A DNA stretch of 64,000 nucleotides from positions 166,444,583 to 166,508,582 of the forward strand of contig NC_133390.1 of assembly GCF_047511655.1 (NCBI RefSeq). The letters are read 5' to 3'. The stretch is from Castor canadensis (Eukaryota; Chordata; Mammalia; Rodentia; Castoridae). Shown here in pieces: positions 11,092 through 22,787 of the stretch. The position numbers were made by a program, and so were the translations under genes. The notes beneath the pieces are model-generated. The model saw only the letters and a program-made list of their open reading frames with translations, was not told where the DNA came from and searched no databases. Within the stretch, counting starts at the first letter, position 1, and every line of letters begins with the position of its first letter.

Positions 11092-11365
11092 AAATCATTT
11101 AGAAGACACTAAACAAAAAGCAAAAAGTAGCCAAACAAATTCTAGGATCAGGAGAATTTGATTTCCAGAGTTGTCACATTACACTACTTTAAAAGTCCAA
11201 GAGAAAAGCAATATAAGATATATGAAGAAACCAGAAAATGTGGTCTACAAATAGGAGAAGGAGGAGAAGGAGGAGGAGGAGGAGAAATGATCAATAGAAA
11301 CTTCCCTGGGGAAGTCAAATGTTAGACTTATTAGACAAAGACTTTAAAATGTCTATTATTGAAAG

Positions 11366-11465
11366 AGGTAGAACCATGGCTCAAGTGGTAGAGCACTTGC
11401 CTAGCAAGCACAAGGCCCTGAGTTCAAACCCCAGTACTGCCTAATAAATGAACAAATAAATAAAT
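11366..11465 (+). mobile_element. ID-type SINE inside L1M
   Basis: 'atggctcaagtggtagagca' to 'gagttcaaaccccagtactg' followed by an aataaata tail. Confidence 0.85.
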
Positions 11466-12186
11466 AAAGTAAAATTTTAAAAAATATATATATATGTATA
11501 TAGTGTGTGCAGGGAGGTGTCTCTGCACCTCATTCTTTCATCTATGAAAAAAGCACAATAAGGAAATTGGATGAAGACTCACAGAACCCAGGGCATCTGA
11601 TGGTCTTTGTAACATTCTTCCTTAATCCACAGGAGGTTGAAATCTGCAGTGTTATAGCTAGAGACAAAAGAGAGGAGATGTGGCCCTGGATGATGAAGAC
11701 CCCCACCAGGCATGCAGCCATTCTGCCCTGCTCCTTCTTTCCCTCCAGTAAAAGTCCTTTGCACCCCTGAGACTCTCAAGATGGAACTTTGATGCAGTGT
11801 CTACTCCTGTCTTTCCAAGACTGGCAGCCCTTAAATCAACCTGGTTTCTTCTGACACTCTCCCCACCCCACCCCCCAAAAGAAAAAAGAACTAAGGAAAT
11901 CGTGTAGGAAACAAAAGGGAAATATGAAAATATGTCTCACCAAGTATAGAATATCAACAAATAGAAGTAACAAAAAAGAACTAAAAGAAATTCTGAGGTT
12001 GAAAGTGCAGTACCTGAAATGAAACATTCACTTAGAGGAGACCATATGATTTGAACAGACAGAAGAAGGATCAGCAGTCCTGACGAGAGATCAAATGTGT
12101 CTGGGAACAAAAAGAAAGAAAGAAAAAAAAAAGAAAATGAACAGAGCCTCAGAGACCCACTGAGCATCAAGAATACTAAGATATCA

Positions 12187-12280
12187 GGGCTGGTGCATGG
12201 CTCAAGTGATAGAGTGCCTGCCTAACAAACACTGAGTTCAAATCCCTGTATTGCCCCCTCCCCTCAAAAAAAAAACCATA
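12187..12280 (+). mobile_element. ID-type SINE inside L1M ORF1
   Basis: 'gggctggtgcatggctcaag' to 'gagttcaaatccctgtattg', then a C-rich and A-rich tail. Confidence 0.85.
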
Positions 12281-14228
12281 CAAAGCAAAAGAAAAAACCC
12301 CTGATATATATAATGAGAGTCCTAGGAGAGAAAAGAGGATATCGAAAAATCTGATAGTCCAAACTCCTCCAGTTTGACACTCACCCAAGAAGCTCAGAAA
12401 ACTCTAAGTAGGATAAACTCAAAAAGATCCACACCTAGACATACACAATCAAACTGCTGAAAGGCAAAGACAAAGAAAGTCTTTGCCATGTAGGTGTTTA
12501 GCAAGAGAGCAGCATCTCATCACATATGAGAGATACTTCATAAGTTCAACAGCTGACTTCACCGGAAACCATGAAGACCAGAAAGCAATGGGACAGCCCA
12601 TTCAGAGCACTGAAAGACCAAGACTGCCAAGCAAGATTTAAATATGCAGGAAAACAACCCTCAAAAATGAAGAAGACATTAAGACATTCCCAGAAAAACA
12701 AAAACAAAGACAAGTTGTCCCAGAAGACTAGCTCTAACAGAAGTACTAAAGGATGTTCATTCCTAGACAGAAACTCAAGGCCACATAAAGAAATTCAGAG
12801 CACAGCAAAGGTAACAACATAGGTAAATACAACATACAATAGAAATAAATCTTTCTTTTATTCTTATGTGTTTTAAAAGACAACTGCATGAAGTAAGAAT
12901 TATGTATCTGTGCTGGTATATAAAGAGGAAGTTGTATGACAAAAATAAGAGGTAGAGAGAGAGTGGAGATACCTAAGAGAAAAGTTTTTGTTATACATGT
13001 GAAATTGAAATGGTATTGATCCAAATTATACATCAAGATGCTAATTGAAATCCCCAGGGCAACCACTAAGAAAACAGCTAAAATGTATACAAAGAAATAA
13101 CAAGAGAATACTAGAAAATATGTTATTTAGACCAAAACAAAGCAGTAATGGAGGAATAGAAGAATGAAAAACTGATATGACATATAAATGAACAGAATGG
13201 CAGGCATGAAACCTATCAGAAATTATATGAAATTATGTGATTAAAACTAAAAATGTTTATGCTCCAATGTCCACCCTCAAGAAAGTGAAAGACAAAGAAT
13301 GGAATGGGAGAAAGGTTTGTGAATCATATATCTGATAAGGGACTTGTATCTAGAATATATAAAGAACACCTACAGTTCACAATAACAAGACAAATAACCC
13401 AATTAAAAAACTGTGCAAAAGATCAGTGGACATTTCTCCAAAGAAAATATGGAAATGACTATAAGCATGTAAAAATATTCCTAACATCACTAGCTATCAT
13501 GGAAGTACAAATCAAAACACCACTGCGCTGGCTGTAACACCACTGGAGGACAATGACAGTGGCTGGTGAGGATGTGGAGAAATTGGAGTCCTAGTACCTT
13601 GCTGGTAGGGATGTAAAATGGTGCAGCTGCTTTAAAAAAAAGTTTGGCAATTTCTCTTAATGTTAAACAGAGAGCTGCCATATGATCCGGCAATCCCATT
13701 CCTGGATCTATACCCTTTCCCCAAATGAAAAACCTGCATCCATGGAAAAACTTGTATATGAATGTTCACAGCAACTTTATTCAAAGTAGCCAAAAAGTAG
13801 AGACAATTCAATGTCCATCGAGTGATGAGTGGACACCCCAAATGTGATCTGTCTATACAACGAAATGTTATCCAGCCTTAGAACAGAATGACCTGCCAAT
13901 GCATACAACATGGATGAACCTTCAAGACACGCCAAACAAAAGAAACCAGAAAGAAGCACATATTGTATGAGTCTACTTACATGAAAAGTTCAAAGAGGCA
14001 CATCCATAGTAACTGAAACAGTCATGGTTGCCAGGGGCTTCGGAAAGGGAGGGAATGTGGAATGGTTGCTAATGGCTACAGGGCTTCTTTTTTAGAGTGA
14101 TGAAAATGTTCTGAAGTTCCATAGTGGTGATGGTTGAATCACTTTGTGAATATACTGAAAACTACTGAAACACAGAGTTTAAAAGGGTGAGTATTACCGC
14201 ATATGAATTATCTCAATTAAGAAAATAG

Positions 14229-14929
14229 GATGGTGATGGCATGACTAGAACTCTAAAAGTAAAAGGAACCTCTCCCAAGTCCTACATCTACCAGTTTTGT
14301 TTATCTGGAGGCCCTCCTGCCATCACGTTGGCCCCACTTGGTCCCTGTAGTAAGGTTCTCCAGAGAAGCAGAACCAATAGAGTAGTGATTGTCATTTTGA
14401 CATGCATGTGTGCCTATTACGAGTTATGTTATATGTTTATATGTGTGTGTCTACTGCGAGCTAGGATTCCATAACAAGGATCCTCAGCCCTATTTCCTCC
14501 TGGGTGTGAAATCAGAGGGCATATGTATTAGGACACGGAGCCCAGAGTCTGGCTACTCCAGGGACTGCAGTTGTCCTGGAGCAGATGATACAAACAGCTG
14601 CTAAGATGGAGAAGTTGAGAAACTCCATGGTTCTGTGGGCAGCATGTGGCCCTGGGAACCTGATCCTCCTGCCCCGCCTAGCCCAGGCCTTGCTCTGGAG
14701 ACCAGGATTCAAATCCAGTAATAGAACACTGCTCAAGAACCCACTGCGTTGTAAACAAGAGCCAACGTTTTTATTTGACATTCACATCTTTCTAGATGAT
14801 CCAACTCGCTTGTCCAGTCTCCTGGGCAGTATTTCTCCAGCCATTCTTGTCTTTCTGTGGGATGCTTGACCAAACACTCTAGTGAGCACAGACATGTCCC
14901 TCATGCACATAACATGCCACTTAGCATAA
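14229..14929. other. Mostly unassigned stretch
   Basis: A short match at about 14346-14385 (ggttctccagagaagcagaa) resembles an old antisense LTR edge. The remainder is not recognised. Confidence 0.4.
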
Positions 14930-15090
14930 CAGAGCTGCCAGCATGGTTGTGGTGTACAGGGAGACCTGGTTAGGAAGGGACTCTGCTATAGTCACTTCAC
15001 CTTCTCAAGTCTGTTTCCTTATGTGTCAAGATGAGGACTGTGTCCATCCACCTGCCTCACTTGGCGATCGTTAGGTTTAAGTGCACAGAG
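14930..15090 (+). mobile_element. MIR SINE relic
   Basis: 'agtcacttcaccttctcaag' and 'tgtttccttatgtgtcaaga' follow the MIR core. Confidence 0.55.
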
Positions 15091-15890
15091 CATGTGAAGA
15101 CCTTCGGGAACCTATCATGCTTAGAAGAGGATTCCCCTCTGTAGGGAAGGGAAGAGGCCTCCTTCATATTTTTACCCTTTGGCTCCCTGGGAGCCTTGCA
15201 GCTTTCTTTCCTGGGCACATAAGTGAAGCCATGCATCTATCCGTCTGGGAGTTTTCAAACTGGAGTTACAAGAGGACGAAGTAGCCTCCCGAGGATGGGA
15301 GAGCTTGGAAGAGGGGTGGTGCCCAAGGCCCAGAAAGCCTATGTGTGAGAACGAAGCCTGGAGAGTGAGCCCAGGGGGCGTTTAGCTGTGAGTTCTGGTT
15401 ATTTCTATAGCCAGCTGTGTAGCCCTTTCCACATTAATTAAGCAAGCCCAACCCCTCTGTCACCTTTTTTGCCTGAACTGAATAGAGATACGTTTCTGAT
15501 CCTTGCATGAAGTCACCTGATTGGCTCAGAGTCGGGGACAAGGGAACCCTCGGGTATGATCATCTTTCTCCTCCATTCTCTCCCGTCACCACCCTCTCTC
15601 CACCCCAGATTTGTTCTTTTGTTCTCTCTGCATGTGTCTTACCTTCCTCACCAGATCTGAGGCTCTATGTGGCCAGGGAAATAGTTTTGGTCTTGGTGAG
15701 CTGGCTTGGGGTTAGTTGGTGTTGGGGGATGTGCTGACTAACTGCAAGACTTGGGCAGCATCAGCAGGGCACTGAGAGCCCTTGTTCAGGGAGTGGGGTG
15801 CTTAGGTACTGTCCATGTGGTACCGACACTTTGCTGCCCCTTCCAAAGGAGGGCTACATTTGGACTTGTGAATTTCAATGGCTAACCCCT
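15091..15890. other. Unassigned intergenic stretch
   Basis: Mixed composition; no gene or clear repeat is recognised. Confidence 0.4.
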
Positions 15891-16012
15891 CCATTTCCAC
15901 TTCTGCCCACCAAATCCAAGTTTCTGGAAGCAGAGCCCGAGAATCTGCATGTTTCTCAAGCATCTGGGTGATTCCCATGTGACCAAATCAAGAATCTCTG
16001 GGCTGAGTCTTT
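15891..16012. mobile_element. MER5A-like relic
   Basis: 'cccgagaatctgcatgtttc' and 'gggtgattcccatgtgacc' match MER5A spacing. Confidence 0.5.
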
Positions 16013-16687
16013 TCTGAAGAGTTAACTGTTTTACTTCTTCAAACTCCTAAGGCAGTTGGGGGAAAGTCGGAGCACAACCAGCCAGCGAGCTGAGATTCTT
16101 CTGCGAATGGTCACAAAGGTCTCATGCTTACAGACAACACAAGAGTCCCGTAATTAGCTTCTGCTGTTCTGTTCCTGGGACTTCATTGTTTTGCAACAAT
16201 GGCCATGCTTGGGTGCTGGACCACCAGCTTCCCCTCAGCTCCCCTCCACATTCCAATCTTATGAGAGAAGAGCCTCTCGTTCTCAGAACCTTAACCCTCT
16301 CCTGCCGGGACCCCAGGGACCAGTGGGGAGGCCGGGCACCCAGAGGGAAGTGGGAAAGAGCACTGAATATTGGAACAGCTTGCACTTGCATCTCAGGCTG
16401 TTTTCACTAAGACCTAACAGCATAACTTCTGGGACTGAGACACAGCTGTTCCCCTGGGGATTCCAAATCCTTACTGCTTTCAGGGTGAAGAGGCGAGTAA
16501 AAGAGCGAGGGGTGAAGGTGGGGGTCTTGCTGACAGGTGTCTGTGACTCACCCATCACAGTAGCCTCCAGGCTTCTCAGTGGAATTGTGAGTGACCCAGC
16601 CCTCAGGAAGCAGCATGGTGAGGTGACAAGAGCATACACTGAGTCCTAACACCTGTGTCAGACCCTGGCCACCAGTCACCCATCATG
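16013..16687. other. Unassigned intergenic stretch
   Basis: Overlapping open frames on both strands (up to 152 codons) lack domain features. No repeat is recognised. Confidence 0.4.
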
Positions 16688-16752
16688 GGACCTTTTTATT
16701 TGGGCGGTACTAGGGTTCGAACTCTGGGCCTCACACTTGCTTGGCACCTTTT
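16688..16752 (-). mobile_element. ID SINE fragment, antisense
   Basis: 'tagggttcgaactctgggcc' and 'tcacacttgcttggcacc' are the antisense ID B-box region. Confidence 0.65.
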
Positions 16753-16835
16753 GGGTCAGGATGCTGTCATCAGAATGAGTTTTAGACACCGCTCCACCCT
16801 TCTTTTACACATTCTCAGCAGCTTTTTGCTTTTTT

Positions 16836-16852
16836 AAAATTTATTTATTTAT
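16836..16852. repeat. 17-bp target-site duplication, left copy
   Basis: aaaatttatttatttat is identical to 17354-17370 and flanks an L1 3' end. Confidence 0.93.
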
Positions 16853-17353
16853 ACAAGGGCAAACACAACAAGGGGATTGGACTACGAGCACATGATAAAG
16901 CGAGAGCACACAAGGGAGGGGTGAGGATAGGTAAGACACCTAAAAAGCTAGCTAGCATTTGTTGCCCTTAATGCAGAGAAACTAAAGCAGATACCTTAAA
17001 AGCAACTGAGGCCAATAGGAAAAGGGGACCAGGTACTAGAGAAAAGGTTAGATCAAAAAGAATTAACCTAGAAGGTAACACCCATGCACAGGAAATCAAT
17101 GTGAGTCAATGCCCTGTATAGCTATCCTTATCTCAACCAGCAAAACCCCTTGTTCCTTCCTATTAATGCTTATACTGTCTCTACAACAAAATTAGAGATA
17201 AGGGGAAAATAGTTTCTGCTGGGTATTGAGGGGGGGAGCGGGAGGGGGTGGAGTGGGTGGTAAGGGAGGGGGTGGGGGCAGGGGGGAGAAATGAACCAAG
17301 CCTTGTATGCACATATGAATAATAAAAGAAAAATGAAAAAAAATAAATAAAAT
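16853..17353 (+). mobile_element. Recent 5'-truncated L1 3' end
   Basis: About 500 bases of L1 3' terminal region ending in a G-rich tract (17228-17290), gaaatgaaccaagccttgta, cacatatgaataataaaag and an A-rich tail. No ORF2 stays open. Perfect 17-bp duplications flank it, inserted in the A/T-rich tail of an antisense SINE. The intact duplication suggests a lineage-specific age. Confidence 0.88.
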
Positions 17354-17370
17354 AAAATTTATTTATTTAT
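17354..17370. repeat. 17-bp target-site duplication, right copy
   Basis: Second copy of aaaatttatttatttat. Confidence 0.93.
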
Positions 17371-17572
17371 CTTGCAAGACTGGGATTTGAACTCAGGGCC
17401 TCACGCTTGCTAGGCAGATGCTGTCCCACAGAGCCACTCCACCAGCCCTGTTTTGTGTTGCAAATTTTTGAGATAGAGTCTTGAGAACTATTTGGCTTCA
17501 AATCATGATCCTCCTGATCTCTGCCTCCTGAATAGCAAGGATTACAGGTGTGAGTCACTGGCACCTGGACTG
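17371..17572 (-). mobile_element. Fused B1-ID SINE, antisense
   Basis: Antisense ID (ggatttgaactcagggcctc) followed by antisense B1 (tttttgagatagagtcttga to attacaggtgtgagtcactg). Its A-tail was the target of the adjacent L1. Confidence 0.88.
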
Positions 17573-18231
17573 CAATGGGATCTTAGGAAAAGGAGTTTCA
17601 GACTTCTCATCCATAGGTGGAGATAAGAATGACTCTCCCTATATTATGGATTTGAAGATTGTTTCCATTTTTTTCTTTTACAGTATTCTTGACATTATGA
17701 GTTTAGAATTCAAGGTTTTTGACCCCTGAATGATAGTGGAGAGCCTGTGAAAACCACCCTGGGACACTTTTACAAAATAAAGATCTAAATCCATTGAGTT
17801 AGAATTCAGTTCATAAGGGCTAACTCAAGGAGGGGGCATTTACAGAAAGTTCTTCAGGTCTTCCTGAAGCAAGCTGTTTCTTCATACCCATCTGTGACAG
17901 GCCTGCAAGCACTTTGATGTGTTTTTTTAAAAATGTGTGATTTTACAGGGGTATCAATTTAAATTGTGCACACTGATACACAGAGCAAATTAGTTAGCAG
18001 GAAGAGAGCTAGACAAGTATCTAGTACATGCCCATCTGCCTCTGTTCCAAGGTTCACGAAGGGCAAAGCACTTTATTTGTATTACATTATCTTATTTTAT
18101 CCTAAAATTGGGCTGCTCATCTGGGCCACTCTGCTGACACTCATCTCTCTCTGCTTGGATGGAGGTAGACATTTCCACTATAGCTTGTCCCAACTGAACT
18201 CGGGGAACTCTTAAGTTGCTCCATTTGATAT
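17573..18231. other. Unassigned intergenic stretch
   Basis: No gene or clear repeat is recognised. Confidence 0.4.
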
Positions 18232-18344
18232 CTTTTTTTTTTCCTTTTCTTTCAGGCAGGGTCTTACTATGTAGCCCAAACTGGCCTCTGTCTAGTGATT
18301 CTCCCAAGTGCTGGGATTACAGGTGTGAACCACCCTGCCCAACC
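18232..18344 (-). mobile_element. B1 SINE, antisense
   Basis: 'caggcagggtcttactatgt' to 'tgctgggattacaggtgtga' with a T-run on the left as the reversed A-tail. Confidence 0.85.
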
Positions 18345-18395
18345 ATTCTAAACCTTAATGGCAATTTACTTAATGGTAATTCAGTTCTTTGTTTT

Positions 18396-18480
18396 CTTTA
18401 TTGTGGTGCTAGGCATTGAACCCAGGGCCTTGGGAATGCTAGGCAAGTGCTCTAGCACTGAGCTATATCCCCAGCCCTGT
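18396..18480 (-). mobile_element. ID-type SINE, antisense, older form
   Basis: 'attgaacccagggccttggg' and 'gagctatatccccagccctg' resemble the general rodent ID consensus more than the local fused form. Confidence 0.75.
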
Positions 18481-19207
18481 GGTAACTCAATTCTTAAAGT
18501 TTTGGGGGGCATTTTGAAGCTATCTTCAGCTTTTCCCTCACTCCCTCCATCCATTTCATGAGTAAATGCCATTGACTCTATCCTTACAGAATACCCAGAA
18601 TCCACCAGTTTCTTACCATACTCATGGCTACCACTCTGTCCTATGCCATTGTGATCTCTCTCCTGGATAAATAGCATCTGAGTGATGTCCCTATCTGCAC
18701 CATTGGCCCATAGTCAAATGTCAGCCTAATGAGCTAAGGAAATAAAATAGGACTTTAATAATTGTAGGTACATCGTAGATAGGAAGATTTAGTATAGTGA
18801 GGATGCCTGGGCCTCTTCACCTTTAATTCAGTATAATCTCAATAAAACACCCCATGTGCATCACTGGAGCTTAACCAAATCACTGTGAATCTGGAAGAAT
18901 GAAATAGAAGGGACATGCCCAAAAACAACCATGAGGGGCATTACCCACCCCACTTACCAGATTATATTTCGTATAGGTAAAATATGAGAACCGAGCAGAG
19001 GAGGCAGAGAATGCCCGGAGTAGGTATGGACTCCAGGTCACATGGCTATCCCACATCTACTGAAGGTCCCACTACATTTGGGGAGGAAATGAATTATTTA
19101 TTAAATGGCATCTAAATTGCTAGTCATTCAGATAAAAAGTTAGGCTAGAAACTGTCCTCTGTCTTCCTCTAAAATAAAACTCAGAACAAAGATGAAAAAG
19201 AAAAAAG
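18481..19207. other. Unassigned intergenic stretch
   Basis: No gene or confident repeat is recognised. Confidence 0.4.
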
Positions 19208-19406
19208 AAGCCAGGCATTGTGGTACACACCTCTAATCCCAGCTATATGGGAGGTGGAATCAAGAGAATTGTGAGTTTGAGGCCAGCCTGGGTAAAGTTA
19301 GTGAGATCTTATTTCAAAAACAAAATGTAAGCAGATGGCTCAGGGATGGGGCTCAAGAGATAGAGCACTTTTCTCACATGCTTGAGACCCTGAGTTAAAA
19401 ACAACA
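19208..19406 (+). mobile_element. Fused B1-ID SINE
   Basis: 'gccaggcattgtggtacaca' and 'gaggccagcctgggtaaagt', then an ID part with 'ggctcaagagatagagcact'. The end is degraded. Confidence 0.8.
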
Positions 19407-20279
19407 GCAACACAACACTAACGGCAACAAAAACACTAGAGGTAACCCACAAAGTATAGAAGAAAACAAAAGATAATATTTTAGTAATCTTTAGAAAAAC
19501 AAAAGAGAAAGATTGACAGATTTAATTGCATAAAAAGAGAAAACTTCTATAGGAAAAGCTATAATCTTAAGACATACATACTACTATGGAAGAAGAAAAT
19601 TAAATATAAGTGAAAGGGTTAATATTATTAATATTAATCTCAGTGTAGGAGTAAAGTTGAGAGATAAACACTTTGGAGGGGCGGAGGAAGGGCCTTAGCC
19701 TCTGTCTCCCCGCCCCAGTCTTCCTGTGGGTATCTGCTCCCTTGATCTTCCACTAGGCCCCGCAACTGCTTCCTAAGTCCCAGGAACTAAAACCCCCACC
19801 ATTCCTCCACCCTGATGGCCCAACCTGCACCTCCTGTCCCCTCCTCTGCAAGGTAGGTGATGCTGGCCAGAAGGAGCCAAGTGAGACCCCACGCATATCC
19901 TCAGAGGACTGGGCGATGGGGGGAAGGGGGTCTTGACACCATGCTGGCCTTCTGAACTGAAAGGAGGCGCTAAGACTAGAAGGTAGAGGGATGAGGTGGG
20001 GAGCCAGTGGGGAGGGGGATTCAAAGACTGCAAAAGGGGAAGTGAAGTGGGAAGAAATGGGAGTGGGATCTACAGGTAGCTAGACTGGGGTGGGCAGGGG
20101 GTAAGAGCGGTGGTTGAGGGGGTTGCCTCTCCCTAGGCCCCAGAGCTGTCACTTTGCCCTTCCCACTCCTCCAGCATACAGTGACTTCCATTTGCTACAG
20201 GGAAGGGTCCCCCATGCCCTTCCCTGGGACATAGCAGGATGCATGAAAGTGCATCTTGAAACGTTAATTCCTTATCTGG
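19407..20279. other. Unassigned, locally GC-rich stretch
   Basis: An A-rich part (19407-19665) is followed by a purine-rich, moderately GC-rich part (19670-20110). CpG is too sparse for an island and no gene is recognised. Confidence 0.4.
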
Positions 20280-20583
20280 TTCATTCATTTAACAAATGAC
20301 TTATTAATTATTCTGAGCTGCACTGTGCTAGGCACTAGGAATCCTGGGAATGCCGTCCATAGGCATGTGTTTATAAAGTTTAAAGCACTATGAGAAGACT
20401 TGGATTTAGAATAGAAAGCCTCAAATAACAGGGTTCTTCGCCAACTCCAATCTACTGCCTTTCAGGGAGGTCACAGAAACCCAGTGTGTGGGTTTCTTAA
20501 ATTTACTGAGCCTGCCATGGGCCAGGCACTCTGCCAGGCACTGGGACCCATGCTAACTATGGTAATGCATTTGTTAATTTAAT
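20280..20583 (-). mobile_element. L2 and MIR ends, antisense
   Basis: 'cactgtgctaggcactagga' at about 20320-20342 and 'ggccaggcactctgccaggc' at about 20519-20540 are the antisense termini of L2/MIR-class repeats. Confidence 0.55.
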
Positions 20584-20593
20584 AACAGGCCCA

Positions 20594-20715
20594 GGGCTGG
20601 TGGAATAGCTCAAGTGGTAGAGCAACTGCCTAGCAAGCATGAGGCCATGAGATCAAAACCCAGTCCCACAAAAACAAAAAAGCCTCCCCGCCCCCCTGCA
20701 AAAAAATAAAATAAC
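20594..20715 (+). mobile_element. ID-type SINE with 10-bp duplication
   Basis: 'gggctggtggaatagctcaa' to 'gagatcaaaacccagtccca' plus an A-rich tail. aacaggccca is duplicated at 20584-20593 and 20716-20725. Confidence 0.88.
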
Positions 20716-20725
20716 AACAGGCCCA

Positions 20726-21302
20726 AACACAGGGTCACACAGTGTCCAAAATGAAACTACCTTTGTTTTGGACTAGCCTAGCCTATTTCAAACTGTTTGA
20801 AATTTGTTGCCTTTTCAGTATTTGATTTCTGGTGCCCAGCCAAAAAAAAAAAAAAAAAAAGGACGTGTGTGCATGCTGGAGGGGACTTTATCATAAATGC
20901 AGTAGTTAATCCACTGTCACTTTGTAAGAACCCCATTGAATATTTTATGCAAAAAAAAAAAATGTTTCTGCTGGGGCCCAGCTTCAGGACAAAGGGAACT
21001 ATAACAAAGACAGAGCAGAATTGATACTGTTTAAAAATATCTTAACAGATCTATACTTTGTAACAGAATTGCTGAGCAATAGTGGAAGAATTCCTGATGC
21101 AGCAGGGCCAGTCTGGCCAAACCCCACCCTTGGGCCCTGGAATAAAGGCCCTCCTCCAAATTGTTATTGAAAAGAATCAGATCACCCAGCCACGTGGCCA
21201 TATGCCACTTCTCTGTGCTTGGGGACAAAATTCTGTTGGGCCACACTGCACTGTTTTTCTGAAATAGCACAGAAATCTCAGTGCATTAGATTTAAGAAAC
21301 TA
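20726..21302. other. Unassigned stretch with poly-A runs
   Basis: A-runs at about 20842-20859 and 20951-20962. No gene is recognised. Confidence 0.4.
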
Positions 21303-21420
21303 GAAGAGCCAGTCCAGGGCTAGGAAATGGACGCCCTGGGTTCTAGTCCAGATTTTACACTGTGTGACCTTGTCCAGGGCTCCCTCTCTCTGAATCAGAT
21401 GAGTGCCAGGCACAGAGACA
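21303..21420 (+). mobile_element. MIR SINE
   Basis: 'gccctgggttctagtccaga' and 'ctgtgtgaccttgtccaggg' match the MIR core. Confidence 0.68.
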
Positions 21421-21423
21421 GTG

Positions 21424-21572
21424 AAGGCTGGAGGTATGGCTCGAGTGGTAGCGTGTCTGCCTCTCAAGTGCAAAGCCCGGAGTTCAAACCCCAGTACTGA
21501 GAGAGAAAGAGAGAGGGAGGGAGGGAGGAAGGGAGAGAGAGAAAGAGAGAGGCAGAGAGAGACAGAGAGAGA
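21424..21572 (+). mobile_element. ID-type SINE with GA-rich tail
   Basis: 'aggtatggctcgagtggtag' to 'gagttcaaaccccagtactg', whose tail has become a GA/GGGA microsatellite (about 21500-21572). Confidence 0.85.
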
Positions 21573-22681
21573 ACTCTACTTCCCAAGACCAAGGGAGGAT
21601 CAAGTGTGGCAATCGGTGGATGAGACGGTCCCTCTTGCCCAACCCCTCCCTCCTCTATGCACAGGAGTCATCTTCAAGGTCCACTTACACAAAGCTAAGA
21701 ACTGAATTCGGGGTTGAAAGGTGACTGCACCTGCCCCGAAGCATTGTCACACATTTGTGCCCCAAGGCCCCACCTCCTCATACTCGGTCACCTCCTATGT
21801 CAGTGAACCAAAAAATCTATGTACACTCTCTTCCATGGTGCAGAATTGTCTGGAGAAGACATTTTTCTAGTCTTGTACTACATTTCCCAGCCTGCCTTGC
21901 TGAAGGTTCTCATGGAAGGGGGGAGCAGAAGTGATGTGTCACTTCTGGGCTGAGTTGATGTGAAGCAACTAAGGCTTTTCACTCTCCTGGTCTTTACCTA
22001 CTGGTTGGATGCGAAGGACCTCAGGATGGTGGACTCCATGATTAAGAGGAAGCCTGTATCACTACGTTGAGGAAGGCTGTTAACCAATGAGGAACACCTA
22101 GATTGGACTCTTCAGTGAGCAGGAAAAGACTTGTATTTTGAGGGTAAGCCACTGCAATTTAGGGGTTATTTGTTATAGCAGCTACCCTAACCCATACATA
22201 TTGCCCATATACTCACCTCCCCTGGCACAAGCTCCCCTGCTTCCTTCCTTTTCAAACCTCATAATCACAGAGGACATCCACACAGATCCAGGGAAACTGG
22301 ATCAGTGATGTTACCAATTCAGTCATTGATTGAAAAAATATTTGTAGCTCATTTGCTGTGTGCAAGGAGCTGGACTAGGTGCTCTGGACACAGCGCAGAT
22401 TCCACCTCCCTTCCTGGAGAAGATTGTGGTCCAGTTGTCCCCTCAGGCCCAGCTGCTGAGCTGAGACCCAGTGTCCTCATTCTGCCACCTGGGGATCCAA
22501 TCCACACTTACTTCCTGGGTCTTAGACTCTTCTCCAAAAACCAGCCTATTACTACAGAGGGCACACCCTAGACAGTGTCACTACTTAGGACTGCCACTCT
22601 CTCATCTTTTATTAAAAAACCCAACTTGAAGTCTTCACACCCAGGGACACTTCCAAACCCAGAACCTCCTTTGTTTTTTCT
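21573..22681. other. Mostly unassigned stretch
   Basis: An antisense L2 terminus is likely at about 22315-22400 ('gctggactaggtgctctgga'). The rest is not recognised. Confidence 0.4.
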
Positions 22682-22787
22682 AAAGATAGGATCTCCCAAT
22701 GTAGCCCAGGCTAGTCTTGAACTTGCAATCCTCTTGTCTTAGTTTCCCCAGTGCTGGGATTACAGGTGTGTACCACCGTGCCCAGCA
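22682..22787 (-). mobile_element. B1 SINE, antisense
   Basis: 'ataggatctcccaatgtagc' to 'gctgggattacaggtgtgta'. Confidence 0.82.

Larger units (their letters stand above)
11092..14228 (+). mobile_element. Old L1M element, 5' UTR to 3' end, interrupted
   Basis: A long, heavily mutated LINE in sense orientation. In order: 5' part (11092-11360), ORF1-derived text (about 11980-12830, including 'gaacagagcctcagagaccc' and 'aaccatgaagaccagaaagc'), a linker (12830-13260), and a 3' region (13260-14228) with 'ggatgtggagaaattgg' and 'catggatgaaccttcaagac'. ORF2 is missing. The best surviving ORF1 frame is 83 codons (12571-12822). Two ID SINEs and an unassigned 11500-11880 block interrupt it. Confidence 0.78.

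Noticed and set aside
12571-12822. 83-codon basic protein frame
   Set aside because: It is a surviving piece of L1M ORF1, not a host gene.
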